Shown: one piece after another, positions 1-7,400 of the stretch
Layout: each line of letters begins with the position of its first letter
How positions within the stretch are numbered: the stretch's first letter is position 1
Assembly (NCBI GenBank): GCA_030622395.1
Contig: JAUXGF010000064.1
Coordinates: 1-9,804 of the forward strand
Source of the DNA: Calditrichaceae bacterium
Lineage (GTDB): Bacteria; Calditrichota; Calditrichia; Calditrichales; Calditrichaceae
Direction: 5' to 3'
DNA length: 9,804 bases
The notes under the pieces: generated by a model
Databases searched by the model: none
What the model was told of the DNA's origin: nothing
The model's input: the letters and a program-made list of their open reading frames with translations, nothing else
Made by a program: the position numbers and the translations under genes

Positions 1-593
1 ATACGCGACCGGCGCTCAATCCATGACCAATCGCCGAACATTAAAATATTTGGACGAGCAACGCCGCTGCAATTTTTACAGCGAGGCAGCGGTTCCTGCG
101 CTTCAAAAATTTCTTCGTCAACCTCAACCTCAATCTTGCCTGCATCCCAAATTTCATTACCGCATGGGCTGGCGCACTGGAAATGATGAATCGAACCGTG
201 ACACTCTTCTATTCTATTCTCGTCAAACCCGGCTTTTTGAAATTGTCCGTCCACGTTAGACGTAAAAACAAAATAACCGCCCTTTTTATTTTCGGCAGTT
301 TCAAGCAGTTGGGAAAACCCTTTATGCGGCGTTATCCTTCTGTATAAATTAAGCCTGTGCCCGTAAAAAGCCCAGGCTAATTTTGGATTTTGATCAAACC
401 ACATTGGGTTAGCCATTTCGCTGAATGATATGCCTAACTTTGCAATTGGAGGGTAAGCTTTCCAGAAACCCTGCGTACCTCTGAAATCCGGCAGACCGGA
501 ATCAACGCCGATGCCCGCTCCGGCGGTGATGAGAATAGCGTCGGAGTTTTGGACTATGGCGGCGGCTTTTTCAATTGATTCTTCTATAGACAT
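1..593 (-). CDS. Sir2-family NAD-dependent protein deacylase, 3' end cut by window edge
   Basis: The open frame runs from ATG at 593 to the left edge without a stop, giving 197 residues. A complete sirtuin of this kind should be longer, so the C-terminus lies outside. Visible motifs: the NAD-binding loop GAGIGVDSGLPDFRG (25-39), TSNVDGQFQKAGF (111-123, the counterpart of TQNID), the catalytic His in CHGSIHHFQC (H132), a zinc-binding set C140-x3-C144 and C172-x2-C175, and RPNILMFGDW (180-189). Sirtuins use NAD to remove acyl groups from lysines in the cytoplasm, releasing nicotinamide and O-acyl-ADP-ribose. Compared with the textbook motif, the Ser after GAGx is Gly and the Gln of TQN is Ser. 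I recall this pattern from a widespread bacterial Sir2 subfamily, so it probably reflects lineage rather than decay. No strong Shine-Dalgarno is seen before 593. The family call is firm; the substrate is unknown. Confidence 0.93.
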   Translation of the reverse strand, partial: MSIEESIEKAAAIVQNSDAILITAGAGIGVDSGLPDFRGTQGFWKAYPPIAKLGISFSEMANPMWFDQNPKLAWAFYGHRLNLYRRITPHKGFSQLLETAENKKGGYFVFTSNVDGQFQKAGFDENRIEECHGSIHHFQCASPCGNEIWDAGKIEVEVDEEIFEAQEPLPRCKNCSGVARPNILMFGDWSWIERRSR

Positions 594-640
594 GGTTGAC
601 CTACAATGAAGGATTATTCATTATTGTAATTTGCTGCGCT

Positions 641-759
641 GTCATTAATAGTCAGGCGCTCCCTTCGTGATCGTCATAAAGGGTCATATATTTGTCATTT
701 AATAACCACAACGACTCTTAATGACGGCGAAGCCAAATGACTACTAATGACTTAATGAC
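641..759. repeat. Mirrored GTCAT/ATGAC repeat block
   Basis: Four GTCATT or GTCATA words (starting at 641, 673, 683 and 694) are followed by four AATGAC words (starting at 720, 736, 746 and 754), so the block is roughly mirror-symmetric around position 707. The innermost pair, 694-702 with 718-725, can form a stem with one bulge. A bulged GCGC hairpin (636-641 with 653-659) adjoins the left side, and CCCTT/AAGGG (661-665 with 679-683) can also pair. It fills most of the spacer between the lipoprotein gene and sir2. The function is unknown; it could be a degenerate mobile palindrome or a transcript-end structure. Confidence 0.6.
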
Positions 760-777
760 TTAATAACGATTTGCGAT

Positions 778-842
778 AAGGTGATTTGTCACTATGAAAA
801 TTTCGAACCTTTATATCATGCTCCACGTGGCAAATTCACCTT
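778..842. repeat. Imperfect inverted repeat downstream of lipoprotein gene
   Basis: The arms at 778-792 and 827-842 pair over about 15 bp with one mismatch and one extra base, around a loop of about 34 nt. The structure starts about 30 bases past the lipoprotein stop codon on the minus strand. No run of U follows it, so a classical intrinsic terminator is not supported. It may stabilise the transcript end. Confidence 0.4.
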
Positions 843-872
843 AATTGATTTTATATTATACCGCGTTTAAAG

Positions 873-2114
873 TTATTTGATTTCTTTAATAAATATTGGC
901 GTTTTGTCAGGAGAAATAGTGTACTTTCCTTTATTTCTTAAGTTATATATTTTTGACCATCTTACAGATTGATATAAAATATTATCATTGTCAATCCATC
1001 CACTAATACTACCCGCTGGCTGAATTTGATTTGAAGTGGAATTTGGTTGTGTTATTATTTCAGAAATTGTTACTGTTTTATTTAACTTCGGATATTCGAC
1101 AACATTTTGATAAACAAACCAGAATTGATATGAGTTACCCCTTTTATATGACTTTTCATATGCAATTTTTTTGCCGTCTGGTGAATAAAACGGTTTATTG
1201 CTTTTAGGTAATCCAAGAAAATCTTCTTTAACATTAAATGAAGCATTATCTAAAGTTAAACTATATGTGCAAATATGTCTGATATCCGTCCATTCTTGAG
1301 ATTTTACATCACAAATAATTTCATTGCTATTAGGTGCCCATCTAATATTTTGGGGTTCATATTTATAATCAATGATTTTTTTCTGATTTTTACCATTAAA
1401 ATCAGCAAGATATAATTCTGGAACATTTATATTACGATTTGAGCTCGTAGAATAAACAGAAGTGTATTTGGTATAAAAAACTTTCTTTCCATCAGGAGAA
1501 AATGATATTTTCCTTTTATCAGAAACAGAAAATGAAAATATGGTTTTACAATCTTCTGGATTAACCCCATAGTATTTTTTACCATCGCTAACAATAATTA
1601 TTTCATCTTTTAGCCAATGAATAAATATTTTTGAAACTTTGCAACCAATATTTATCTCCTTTTGAACATCATAAGTTGAAATGAAAATTTCACCTTTATC
1701 AGGAAAAAACTTATTTCCTACTTTTTTTTCAGAATAATAACCAACACCAAGGTTCTTACTATCAAGAGACCATTCAAAAGTAAAATGATAATTTGAAATA
1801 ATGCTTTTGATGGGCCACAATTTTTTCGTTTTTGTGTTAATAATCACCAATTTCTGAGAGTCTGATTCTGTGTAAGCAATAGCTATTTTATTTTTATCGG
1901 GGGAAATTTTATGATCGACCAAATATGAAGATAATGGAATTACAAGAGAATCCGAATTAGAGCTTTGAATCCGAACACCTGATTTATTGTAATAATAAAT
2001 TTCATACTTACTATTTAGTGCAGAATTTTTAGATTGTTGAGATTGTTTAAGTCTATCTAAAGAAGAGCAACTTATGATTAAGAGAATTATTATCAGAGAA
2101 GTTAAGAACTTCAT
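873..2114 (-). CDS. WD40-like (PD40/TolB-type) beta-propeller lipoprotein
   Basis: This 413-residue protein begins with a lipoprotein signal: hydrophobic residues 4-14 and the lipobox IISC with Cys16. Ser follows the Cys, which in the usual sorting rule favours the outer membrane. The mature part has recurrent PD40-like strands: SPDKNKIAIAY (71-81), WSLDSKNLGVGY (115-126), WLKDEIIIVSD (167-177), SPDGKKVFYTKY (206-217), WAPNSNEIICDV (259-270), SPDGKKIAYEKS (311-322), WIDNDNILYQSV (373-384) and ISPDKTPIF (400-408). That fits a propeller of about six to eight blades, related to the TolB C-terminal domain. Such domains bind proteins or ligands; no catalytic motif is seen. An AAGGAAAA ribosome site precedes the ATG at 2114. 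Only 19 bp separate it from the upstream small gene, so the two are probably co-transcribed. Base composition is clearly AT-rich (hand count 18 G/C in 1141-1200) compared with the aminopeptidase gene. The partner is unknown. Confidence 0.8.
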   Translation of the reverse strand: MKFLTSLIIILLIISCSSLDRLKQSQQSKNSALNSKYEIYYYNKSGVRIQSSNSDSLVIPLSSYLVDHKISPDKNKIAIAYTESDSQKLVIINTKTKKLWPIKSIISNYHFTFEWSLDSKNLGVGYYSEKKVGNKFFPDKGEIFISTYDVQKEINIGCKVSKIFIHWLKDEIIIVSDGKKYYGVNPEDCKTIFSFSVSDKRKISFSPDGKKVFYTKYTSVYSTSSNRNINVPELYLADFNGKNQKKIIDYKYEPQNIRWAPNSNEIICDVKSQEWTDIRHICTYSLTLDNASFNVKEDFLGLPKSNKPFYSPDGKKIAYEKSYKRGNSYQFWFVYQNVVEYPKLNKTVTISEIITQPNSTSNQIQPAGSISGWIDNDNILYQSVRWSKIYNLRNKGKYTISPDKTPIFIKEIK

Positions 2115-2133
2115 TGTAAAATTTTCCTTTATA

Positions 2134-2358
2134 TTATTTATCTACTTTTGTTATTAGTTCAAGCGTAGAGCTAAAAATATTCCCAAAAAATTTGATGGGT
2201 ATTTCCGGCCCTTGTCGTAGATGACCTTTTTCATCTTTAATTTGAATTCTAATTGAAGGATCATTATCCCAACCCTTTTTTATATATGTTAAACGGACTG
2301 AACCTTCAGTAATAGGAAACTCAACAAATTTTTGACCTTTCTTATCAATATTATTCAT
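2134..2358 (-). CDS. Small 74-residue protein, possibly PC4-like fold
   Basis: The frame is open further upstream, with an ATG at 2415 overlapping the aminopeptidase stop as TAATG and a TTG at 2421. I choose the ATG at 2358 because it has an AAGGAAAA ribosome site six bases before it, while the upstream starts have none and would add a Lys-rich tail. The protein (MNNIDKKGQKF..., ending LELITKVDK) has no signal peptide or membrane segment. The predicted order is several beta strands (KFVEFPI, SVRLTYIKKGW, SIRIQIKDEKG, a GPEIPI turn) followed by one C-terminal helix. That order and the central DEKGHLRQGPEIPI stretch recall the PC4/p15 single-strand DNA-binding fold found in small bacterial proteins. 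This is a structural guess, not a recognised family. It lies 56 bp after the aminopeptidase and 19 bp before the lipoprotein gene. Confidence 0.65.
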   Translation of the reverse strand: MNNIDKKGQKFVEFPITEGSVRLTYIKKGWDNDPSIRIQIKDEKGHLRQGPEIPIKFFGNIFSSTLELITKVDK

Positions 2359-2363
2359 TATAG

Positions 2364-2371
2364 TTTTCCTT
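2364..2371 (-). promoter_or_regulatory. Ribosome binding site deciding start at 2358
   Basis: The minus strand reads AAGGAAAA, ending six bases before the ATG at 2358. This selects the shorter 74-residue form over the frame extension back to 2415/2421, which has no such site. Confidence 0.6.
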
Positions 2372-2414
2372 TTTTTAGATTTGTATTTAAGCGGTATAAT
2401 AATATTATTATACA

Positions 2415-3650
2415 TTACCAACGGGAATCAGAACCGCCGCCGCTTTTCACTTTATGTTCTTCAGGAACTACCCAGATATTATCTTTAATTTCCAACTTAA
2501 CGTCGTCAAGATAAACAGCGCGTCCGGAACCGCCCGGGCGGAAATCTGTTACAATATCCACATGCTGGGCGGAGCGGTTTAGTTTGCCCTGTTCAAAAAA
2601 GACGTCGCTTTGTTTTTGACCTTCTTCAGAAGCGGGATCGGCAACATAACATTCCGGATAGCTGGCGCCGATAGCAATGTGCATAGTGCCGCCTACTTTT
2701 TCCACAAATAAAGGATGCTTTAATACTTCTTCGATACCGTTATTCATACCCAAAGCCACCTCGCCAAGCCGATGCGAGCCTTCATCTGTTTCGATAATTT
2801 TTTGCAATGCCCCGAAACCCTGGTCAGCCGTATACTCAACAATCTTTCCGCCCTCGAATTTTAAATAGATACCCTTGATTGTCTGACCTGTAAAAGAGAC
2901 GGGTAAATCCACAAAAATTTCACCTTCAACCGTGCTTGTATTAGGGCTGGTAAATACTTCGCCATCAGGGAAGTTTCTCTTGCCTGTGCACTTGACTACA
3001 TTTCGTTCGCCGATATCCATAGTTAGTTCCAGCGTTTTGCCTGTTTTCGGACATGCCGTTTGAATACGCACATGCTTGCTTTTATTCATTACCTGAAAAA
3101 TATCTTCTTCCACATCGTCCAATAAACGCGGATCAACCATAGAAGCGTTGACCACTACTCCGGCGTATTTCTCTAAAGTCATCTCTTCCATATCGGCAAA
3201 GCCCTGCGTGGGGAAAAGAGTTAAAACCCATGGTTTCAACAGGCGGATCGTTTTAGCCGGTTCGTCGACGCGCATAATAGCCTGAGCTGTCTCATCGGGG
3301 GTGTCGGCATATTGAGTTGGATCTTCGGCGCCCAATATTTCAATATATTTAGTCATGGCTTTATAACGATCCTCATGCCATTGGGGAGAGCGCTCGATTT
3401 GTTTTACGGAACCATGCCGCGCCATGGAAGCGCCCCACACCTTGCCGCGGTCATTATCCGGGGCTACAATATTGACGTCTGCTATTCCGCCGGCTGAAAA
3501 TATTTTGTCCTGCAGCGCTGACATTAAAGGCCAGGTAATATGCTCGCCTTTAATCATTATTACATCATCTTCCTTTACTCCGCCCAGGGAATAGTCCAGC
3601 AGGTAATTTGCCCAGGTCTCTAATTTTTTTTTACTAATTTCTGCGCTCAT
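2415..3650 (-). CDS. M29-family metallo-aminopeptidase (AmpS/PepS/AmpT type)
   Basis: This complete 411-residue protein matches the thermophilic-type aminopeptidase family M29, broad-specificity cytoplasmic exopeptidases with a two-metal centre that remove N-terminal residues from peptides. The conserved metal and catalytic positions are visible in the C-terminal half: E231 in PDGEVFTSP, E297 in HRLGEVALG, H324 in MHIAIG with Y331 shortly after, and H363 and D365 in QHVDIV. The order and approximate spacing of these Glu, Glu, His, Tyr, His, Asp residues are those of the family. There is no signal peptide. The start at 3650 has a clear AAGGAG-type ribosome site (TTAAGGAGTAATT before ATG). The coding sequence is richer in G+C than the next two genes (hand count 34 of 60 at 3241-3300). 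Its role is probably general peptide turnover; a link with the two following genes is only positional. Confidence 0.94.
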   Translation of the reverse strand: MSAEISKKKLETWANYLLDYSLGGVKEDDVIMIKGEHITWPLMSALQDKIFSAGGIADVNIVAPDNDRGKVWGASMARHGSVKQIERSPQWHEDRYKAMTKYIEILGAEDPTQYADTPDETAQAIMRVDEPAKTIRLLKPWVLTLFPTQGFADMEEMTLEKYAGVVVNASMVDPRLLDDVEEDIFQVMNKSKHVRIQTACPKTGKTLELTMDIGERNVVKCTGKRNFPDGEVFTSPNTSTVEGEIFVDLPVSFTGQTIKGIYLKFEGGKIVEYTADQGFGALQKIIETDEGSHRLGEVALGMNNGIEEVLKHPLFVEKVGGTMHIAIGASYPECYVADPASEEGQKQSDVFFEQGKLNRSAQHVDIVTDFRPGGSGRAVYLDDVKLEIKDNIWVVPEEHKVKSGGGSDSRW

Positions 3651-3679
3651 AATTACTCCTTAAATAGTATTAATTGTTA

Positions 3680-3874
3680 TCCCAACGATTCGGGATGTTT
3701 TTGTGTTTTGAAAAATCCTTTCGCAACGAAGACACAAAGGCACAAAGAAGAAAAAACTATGAATAAGAATATTATCCGGAAATTGAAACAACTTCTATTT
3801 TGTTGTTTCTTCGTGTCTTGCTTGCATTCCGATTAATCGGGGCGGCGACTTTGTGGCATCCCGGTTTTTCGGGA
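3680..3874. repeat. Composite repeat block: CCCGA-type hairpins and inverted ACAAAG motifs
   Basis: The left arm has a TCCC..GGGA hairpin (3680-3695) followed by an ACAAAG-rich tract (3722-3754, GACACAAAGGCACAAAG). The right arm has the reverse-oriented counterpart, TTTCTTCGTGTCTTG (3806-3820) and GACTTTGTGGC (3847-3857), then a TCCCG..CGGGA hairpin (3859-3874). A perfect 12-bp palindrome, CCGATTAATCGG (3829-3840), splits the right-hand ACAAAG tract into two. The block is therefore loosely mirror-symmetric. Similar ACAAAG-word tracts are common non-coding repeats in many bacterial genomes. Function unknown. Confidence 0.55.
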
Positions 3875-3934
3875 ATGAATAATTCAATATGTAAAATTTT
3901 TATCACCAATTTATAAACCTAATCCAAAGTTCCC

Positions 3935-3959
3935 AATTCATAATTCATAATTCGTAATT
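3935..3959. repeat. 7-bp tandem microrepeat (AATTCAT)
   Basis: The sequence reads AATTCAT, AATTCAT, AATTCGT, AATT in tandem, three and a half units of 7 bp with one substitution. It is non-coding. Short AT-rich word arrays of this kind recur in the other spacers of this window with different words. Confidence 0.6.
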
Positions 3960-4100
3960 TCCGTATTACAATATAATATTTAAAAACAGTAAACAACAAA
4001 TATTTTACAGATTAAATAAATACAAATTATCCCGCTAACCCCAAACATCCATTTCCCAACCGGCATCCAGTATCAAGCGTCCCAGCAAAAACGCACAGGT

Positions 4101-4440
4101 GTCAATTTAAGGAGCCAACAAATTGTCTGGTATATAGGTTATTTTAAAATATTGCTGGAATGTAGTCCCGTTAGGGACGATAGAAAATAGCCCACCAATT
4201 TATTGGTGGGGAAGAGATATACAATAGTTCAATTAGTCCCTAAGGGACGGTTGAAACCTACAAAACTGATAAATATTATCAAATTTGCTGTGTATCAATC
4301 GTCCCTACGGGACTTATATTTAAAATGTATATCATTCCCAGAGATGAATCTCTGGGCTATTATCAAATGTCCCTAGGCACAGCCTCCCTGCGGGACGGGA
4401 CAAAGTTATCCACACACAGACATATTTGTTAAGTTGACGC
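4101..4440. mobile_element. Mirror-symmetric REPIN/MITE-like palindromic element
   Basis: Six short hairpins are arranged as A1-B1-A2 then A3'-B2'-A4', the second half inverted. The A type is GTCCC-N3/4-GGGAC: A1 4165-4178, A2 4236-4248, A3 4301-4313, A4 4369-4396. The B type is a 20-nt palindrome starting CCCA and ending TGGG: B1 4191-4210 and B2 4337-4356. The flanks also match in inverse orientation: AATAG before B1 and its complement after B2, GATATAC after B1 and its complement before B2. Spacings mirror each other: 12 and 12 between A and B, 25 and 23 between B and A. The inner arms (about 4249-4273 and 4276-4300) pair imperfectly, with the centre at 4274. The outer ends (GTCAATTTAA..TGTCTG at 4101-4129 and its inverse at 4417-4438) also match imperfectly, with a gap. 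There is no transposase gene inside. REP elements mobilised by RAYT (TnpA-REP) transposases pair up in this way, but the assignment is inference. Confidence 0.65.
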
Positions 4441-4495
4441 TTATGAGAACATTCGGGACTCTCCGCTCTGCTCCAACCAACAATCAATTTACTTG

Positions 4496-7400
4496 CTAAA
4501 AAAATGCCCTAATCTCCGCCTGCCCTGTGTGGATTATCTTTTCATAATGGGCTTCATCCCTGCCGGAATAAAAAAGCGTAAACAATATATTTTTCGCCAC
4601 TGTATATTCAGCGCGCACATTCCACAATTTAGATATACCCTCCTTTTTGCCCTGCGCCATTTCATAAGGGATAGAAAGATCGAACGGATTTTCCACCGGC
4701 TTTACAACCTGGTATTCATATTGCGCGCTTACCCTTCCTTTGCCCGGCAACGAAAAATTAATCCTGCCTTTTAATGCGTCATACCATAAACGCAAAGGGT
4801 ATGTTTCTATATCATTATTTTCCAATCCAAACTGAGATTCCAGGCCAATTTCCCAGCGCGACGCCGGACGATAAGAAAATTTTTGATCATAATAATAACC
4901 GGTAATATCACGATTGCGCAATGTATTGGCTTTACTTTCACGCAAAGTTATTTTTTGTCTGATTTCCGATTGGCTTTTTATTTTAGGCGTTATACGCCAG
5001 TCTGCCCTCACTGCTTTTTCAGTCGATAAGCGGTCTTCATTTTCATTTGGATCGAGATATTGATTAAACCGGCTGTCACGATAGCGGTAGCGCAGCCTGA
5101 AAGACAGTTTTCTATTGCGGCGCATAATATATAAATCCTGATTGAATTGAATGCTTCCCCGTATTGTCTGACCTTTTTGAAATTTAGAGAGATTAAGGAA
5201 ATAAATAGAACGCATATCAGATTCCTTGGTTTTTTCTTCTACTCTAAAATAAGATTCGCCGCTTAATTTTGATAAGAAATTTTGAAAGCCGCTATTCGGT
5301 TTTCGCCAGTATTTGCCCGGATCAAATCTAATTCGCAGCGCTGACTGTAAATCGGCTACAGGTTCAAACTTGCCTGAAGGCAGAATATACAGGATATATT
5401 TACCGTCTGCATCGGGAATGTATTCCTTCAAGTCTTCATCGTAGCGTAAATTGCCGCGACCCTCGCCGACGTCCAGATATATTTTTTCCTTTAACGCTGT
5501 CTGCTCGGTAGAAATGCGGTATTGTAAACTAACATTAAGAGCTTTTTTCCAGTGCGAATGGCTCAGATTTAATTCCGCCAAATTGGTCTTGCGGTCCTGC
5601 CAGACTGTATCCTGAACGCTGGCGTCGGCATATAGAAGTTTAAGCGTATCAATTTTAATATTCTCAAACTGCGAAGTATAATCTTTATCCCGCTGTACGA
5701 TAAGTAAACTGGCGGATGTTTCCTGATAATTCTGTAAAATTAAATTTAAACGTTTGGTATTAGATATCGCCTGATGCAAAAGCCTGCCCGGCGTATTATA
5801 ATCGTACACATAATCAAAGCGCCGGTTTAATTGGGCGTAACCGTTTAAATAACGCCATTTAAAAAGCCCTAACTTTCCGCCGAGATCATCAAATTTAAAA
5901 CCGGTCAATTGATTAAAAAAACGATTTTTTCTAATCTCAGAATCATACATTAATTGCGGCTGGAATTTCCATACATTCTTTTGAATATCAGCGTAATAAC
6001 GTTTCCAATCATTTTTAATATTACTTTTTTCAACCTTGCCGCCAATATATTCATATTTTGCCATACTCTTAAAAAATTTACTATTATCAAAATCAATCTG
6101 CCCGGAATAACGCTCGGAACTAAAACCCAATTTATCCATTCTGCCGGCATTTCCCGAAAGTCTAAGCGAAGTTACGGGTTGATAGTTTCCCTTAATTTGC
6201 AAACTTAATTCTTCGTTTTCATTTTGAACTTGCTGCAATACATTCCAGTAACGCTGGTAATCGGGCTGATTAAAACGATCAACCGCCTGAAAGGTATTTT
6301 CTATATAACGAGTGTTCAGATTTAAACTTAGTTTTCCTAAATTGATGGATTTTATTTGCAGCGGCACATTATTCATTTCCGCATTTAACTGCAAAGCGCC
6401 GCCCTGGTTGTCGCCGTCATCCAGTGAAGAAAACGTGTTTTGATCTAATCGAGTAACGGCAAACTCGGCGTTAATGTTATAATTTTGCGAAGGACGCCAC
6501 TCCATTTGAAAATCAGCCAGGTCGTGCGTTGACGGCAAGGGCAGTAAGCGGATCGGCATATAATCGCCCGCCTTATTATCCTTCCAGTAATAGACGCCGA
6601 GACGGTCGCGCATGTAGTCGCCTTTTCCTTTACCCACATAAGAAAATGAAACAGAGTAGTCTCCCTGCTTTTTTCCGGCATATTTATAATAAGAAACGGA
6701 ATCATTGGCGCTGTTCACAGTGTCAAGTTTAATATATGTTCCCAGGCTGTCGCCCACATAAGTTTCCCCTGGTATATATGCATTTAAGGGGTTGTCGCCG
6801 GCAGCTTTTAAAATATCTTTTTCCTGATCGCCGACCGCTCCGCCTTCTTCCAATACCTGTCTCGGATCATCAGCTTCACGGTAGCAGCGAAGATTTAGTT
6901 TTAATTTCCCGTCTGCCAGTGAGCCGCCGGCTGCCGCGCTGTAAACATTGCGGTTATATTTTTGGATAGCCGGGAAGTATTCAAAATCAACTTCGAGACG
7001 TGATTCACTGGTAATCAATCGTTTATTAGTAAAAGTTATCTGACCGTTTCCATATTCAATCACGTAATCGTTGCTTTCACCGCGTATCATTTTTTTGCCG
7101 TTAACCCAAACACGCTCCGTTCCTGCCAGCACAATAATATCCCGCTCCCCGTTTTTGCCTGTTAATTGATATGGCCCCTGATTGCCCTCCTGTCCGATAA
7201 AGGAAACATGGTTAAAAAAGCCCCGCGTCGCAGCAATAGTCGCGCCTATGAAAGTCGACTTATAACTGCCCAACAAGGTTATGCCCTGCAATTTGCGGGT
7301 AAGATTGGCAAACTGCGATTGATCGTATTTTAGATTAAAATCGCCGACCGTCCCCTGCACATAAGGACTTCTGAATTGAACGAATACCTTATCCACTTCT

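Larger units (their letters stand above)
3651..4495. other. 845-bp gene-free, repeat-dominated spacer
   Basis: No convincing coding region is present on either strand. From right to left the stretch holds the mirror-symmetric element at 4101-4440, an AT-rich tract with little structure (about 3960-4030), a 7-bp tandem microrepeat (3935-3959) and a composite hairpin/ACAAAG repeat block (3680-3874). The leader of the aminopeptidase gene occupies its left end. The barrel gene ends at the right border, so its transcript would run into the palindromic element. Confidence 0.8.

Noticed and set aside
23..259. 78-codon plus-strand open frame at the left edge
   Set aside because: It is antisense to the Sir2 gene, whose catalytic and zinc motifs are read cleanly on the minus strand.
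778..842. Intrinsic terminator for the lipoprotein gene
   Set aside because: The stem is imperfect, the loop is about 34 nt and no U tract follows; recorded only as an inverted repeat.
855..860. Perfect minus-strand TATAAT just after the lipoprotein stop
   Set aside because: No acceptable -35 element stands 16-18 bp upstream, and the next start codon (Sir2) is more than 250 bases away; the surroundings are AT-rich enough for a chance hit.
4035..4106. Tiny minus-strand open frame with a protein-like ending (LLGRLILDAGWEMDVWG)
   Set aside because: It is only 23 codons between stops, with no ATG at its head and no ribosome site. It may be the tail of a decayed gene next to the palindromic element, but this cannot be supported.
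4165..4396. Evenly scattered short repeats that could suggest a CRISPR array
   Set aside because: The units are palindromes of 13-28 nt in two types, in mixed orientation and with unequal spacing; there are no identical direct repeats with unique spacers and no cas genes in the window.
4406..4414. Perfect DnaA-box match TTATCCACA
   Set aside because: It is a single perfect box; one near-match lies at about 4528-4536 inside the barrel gene, with no AT-rich unwinding region or dnaA/dnaN nearby. One match per window is plausible by chance.
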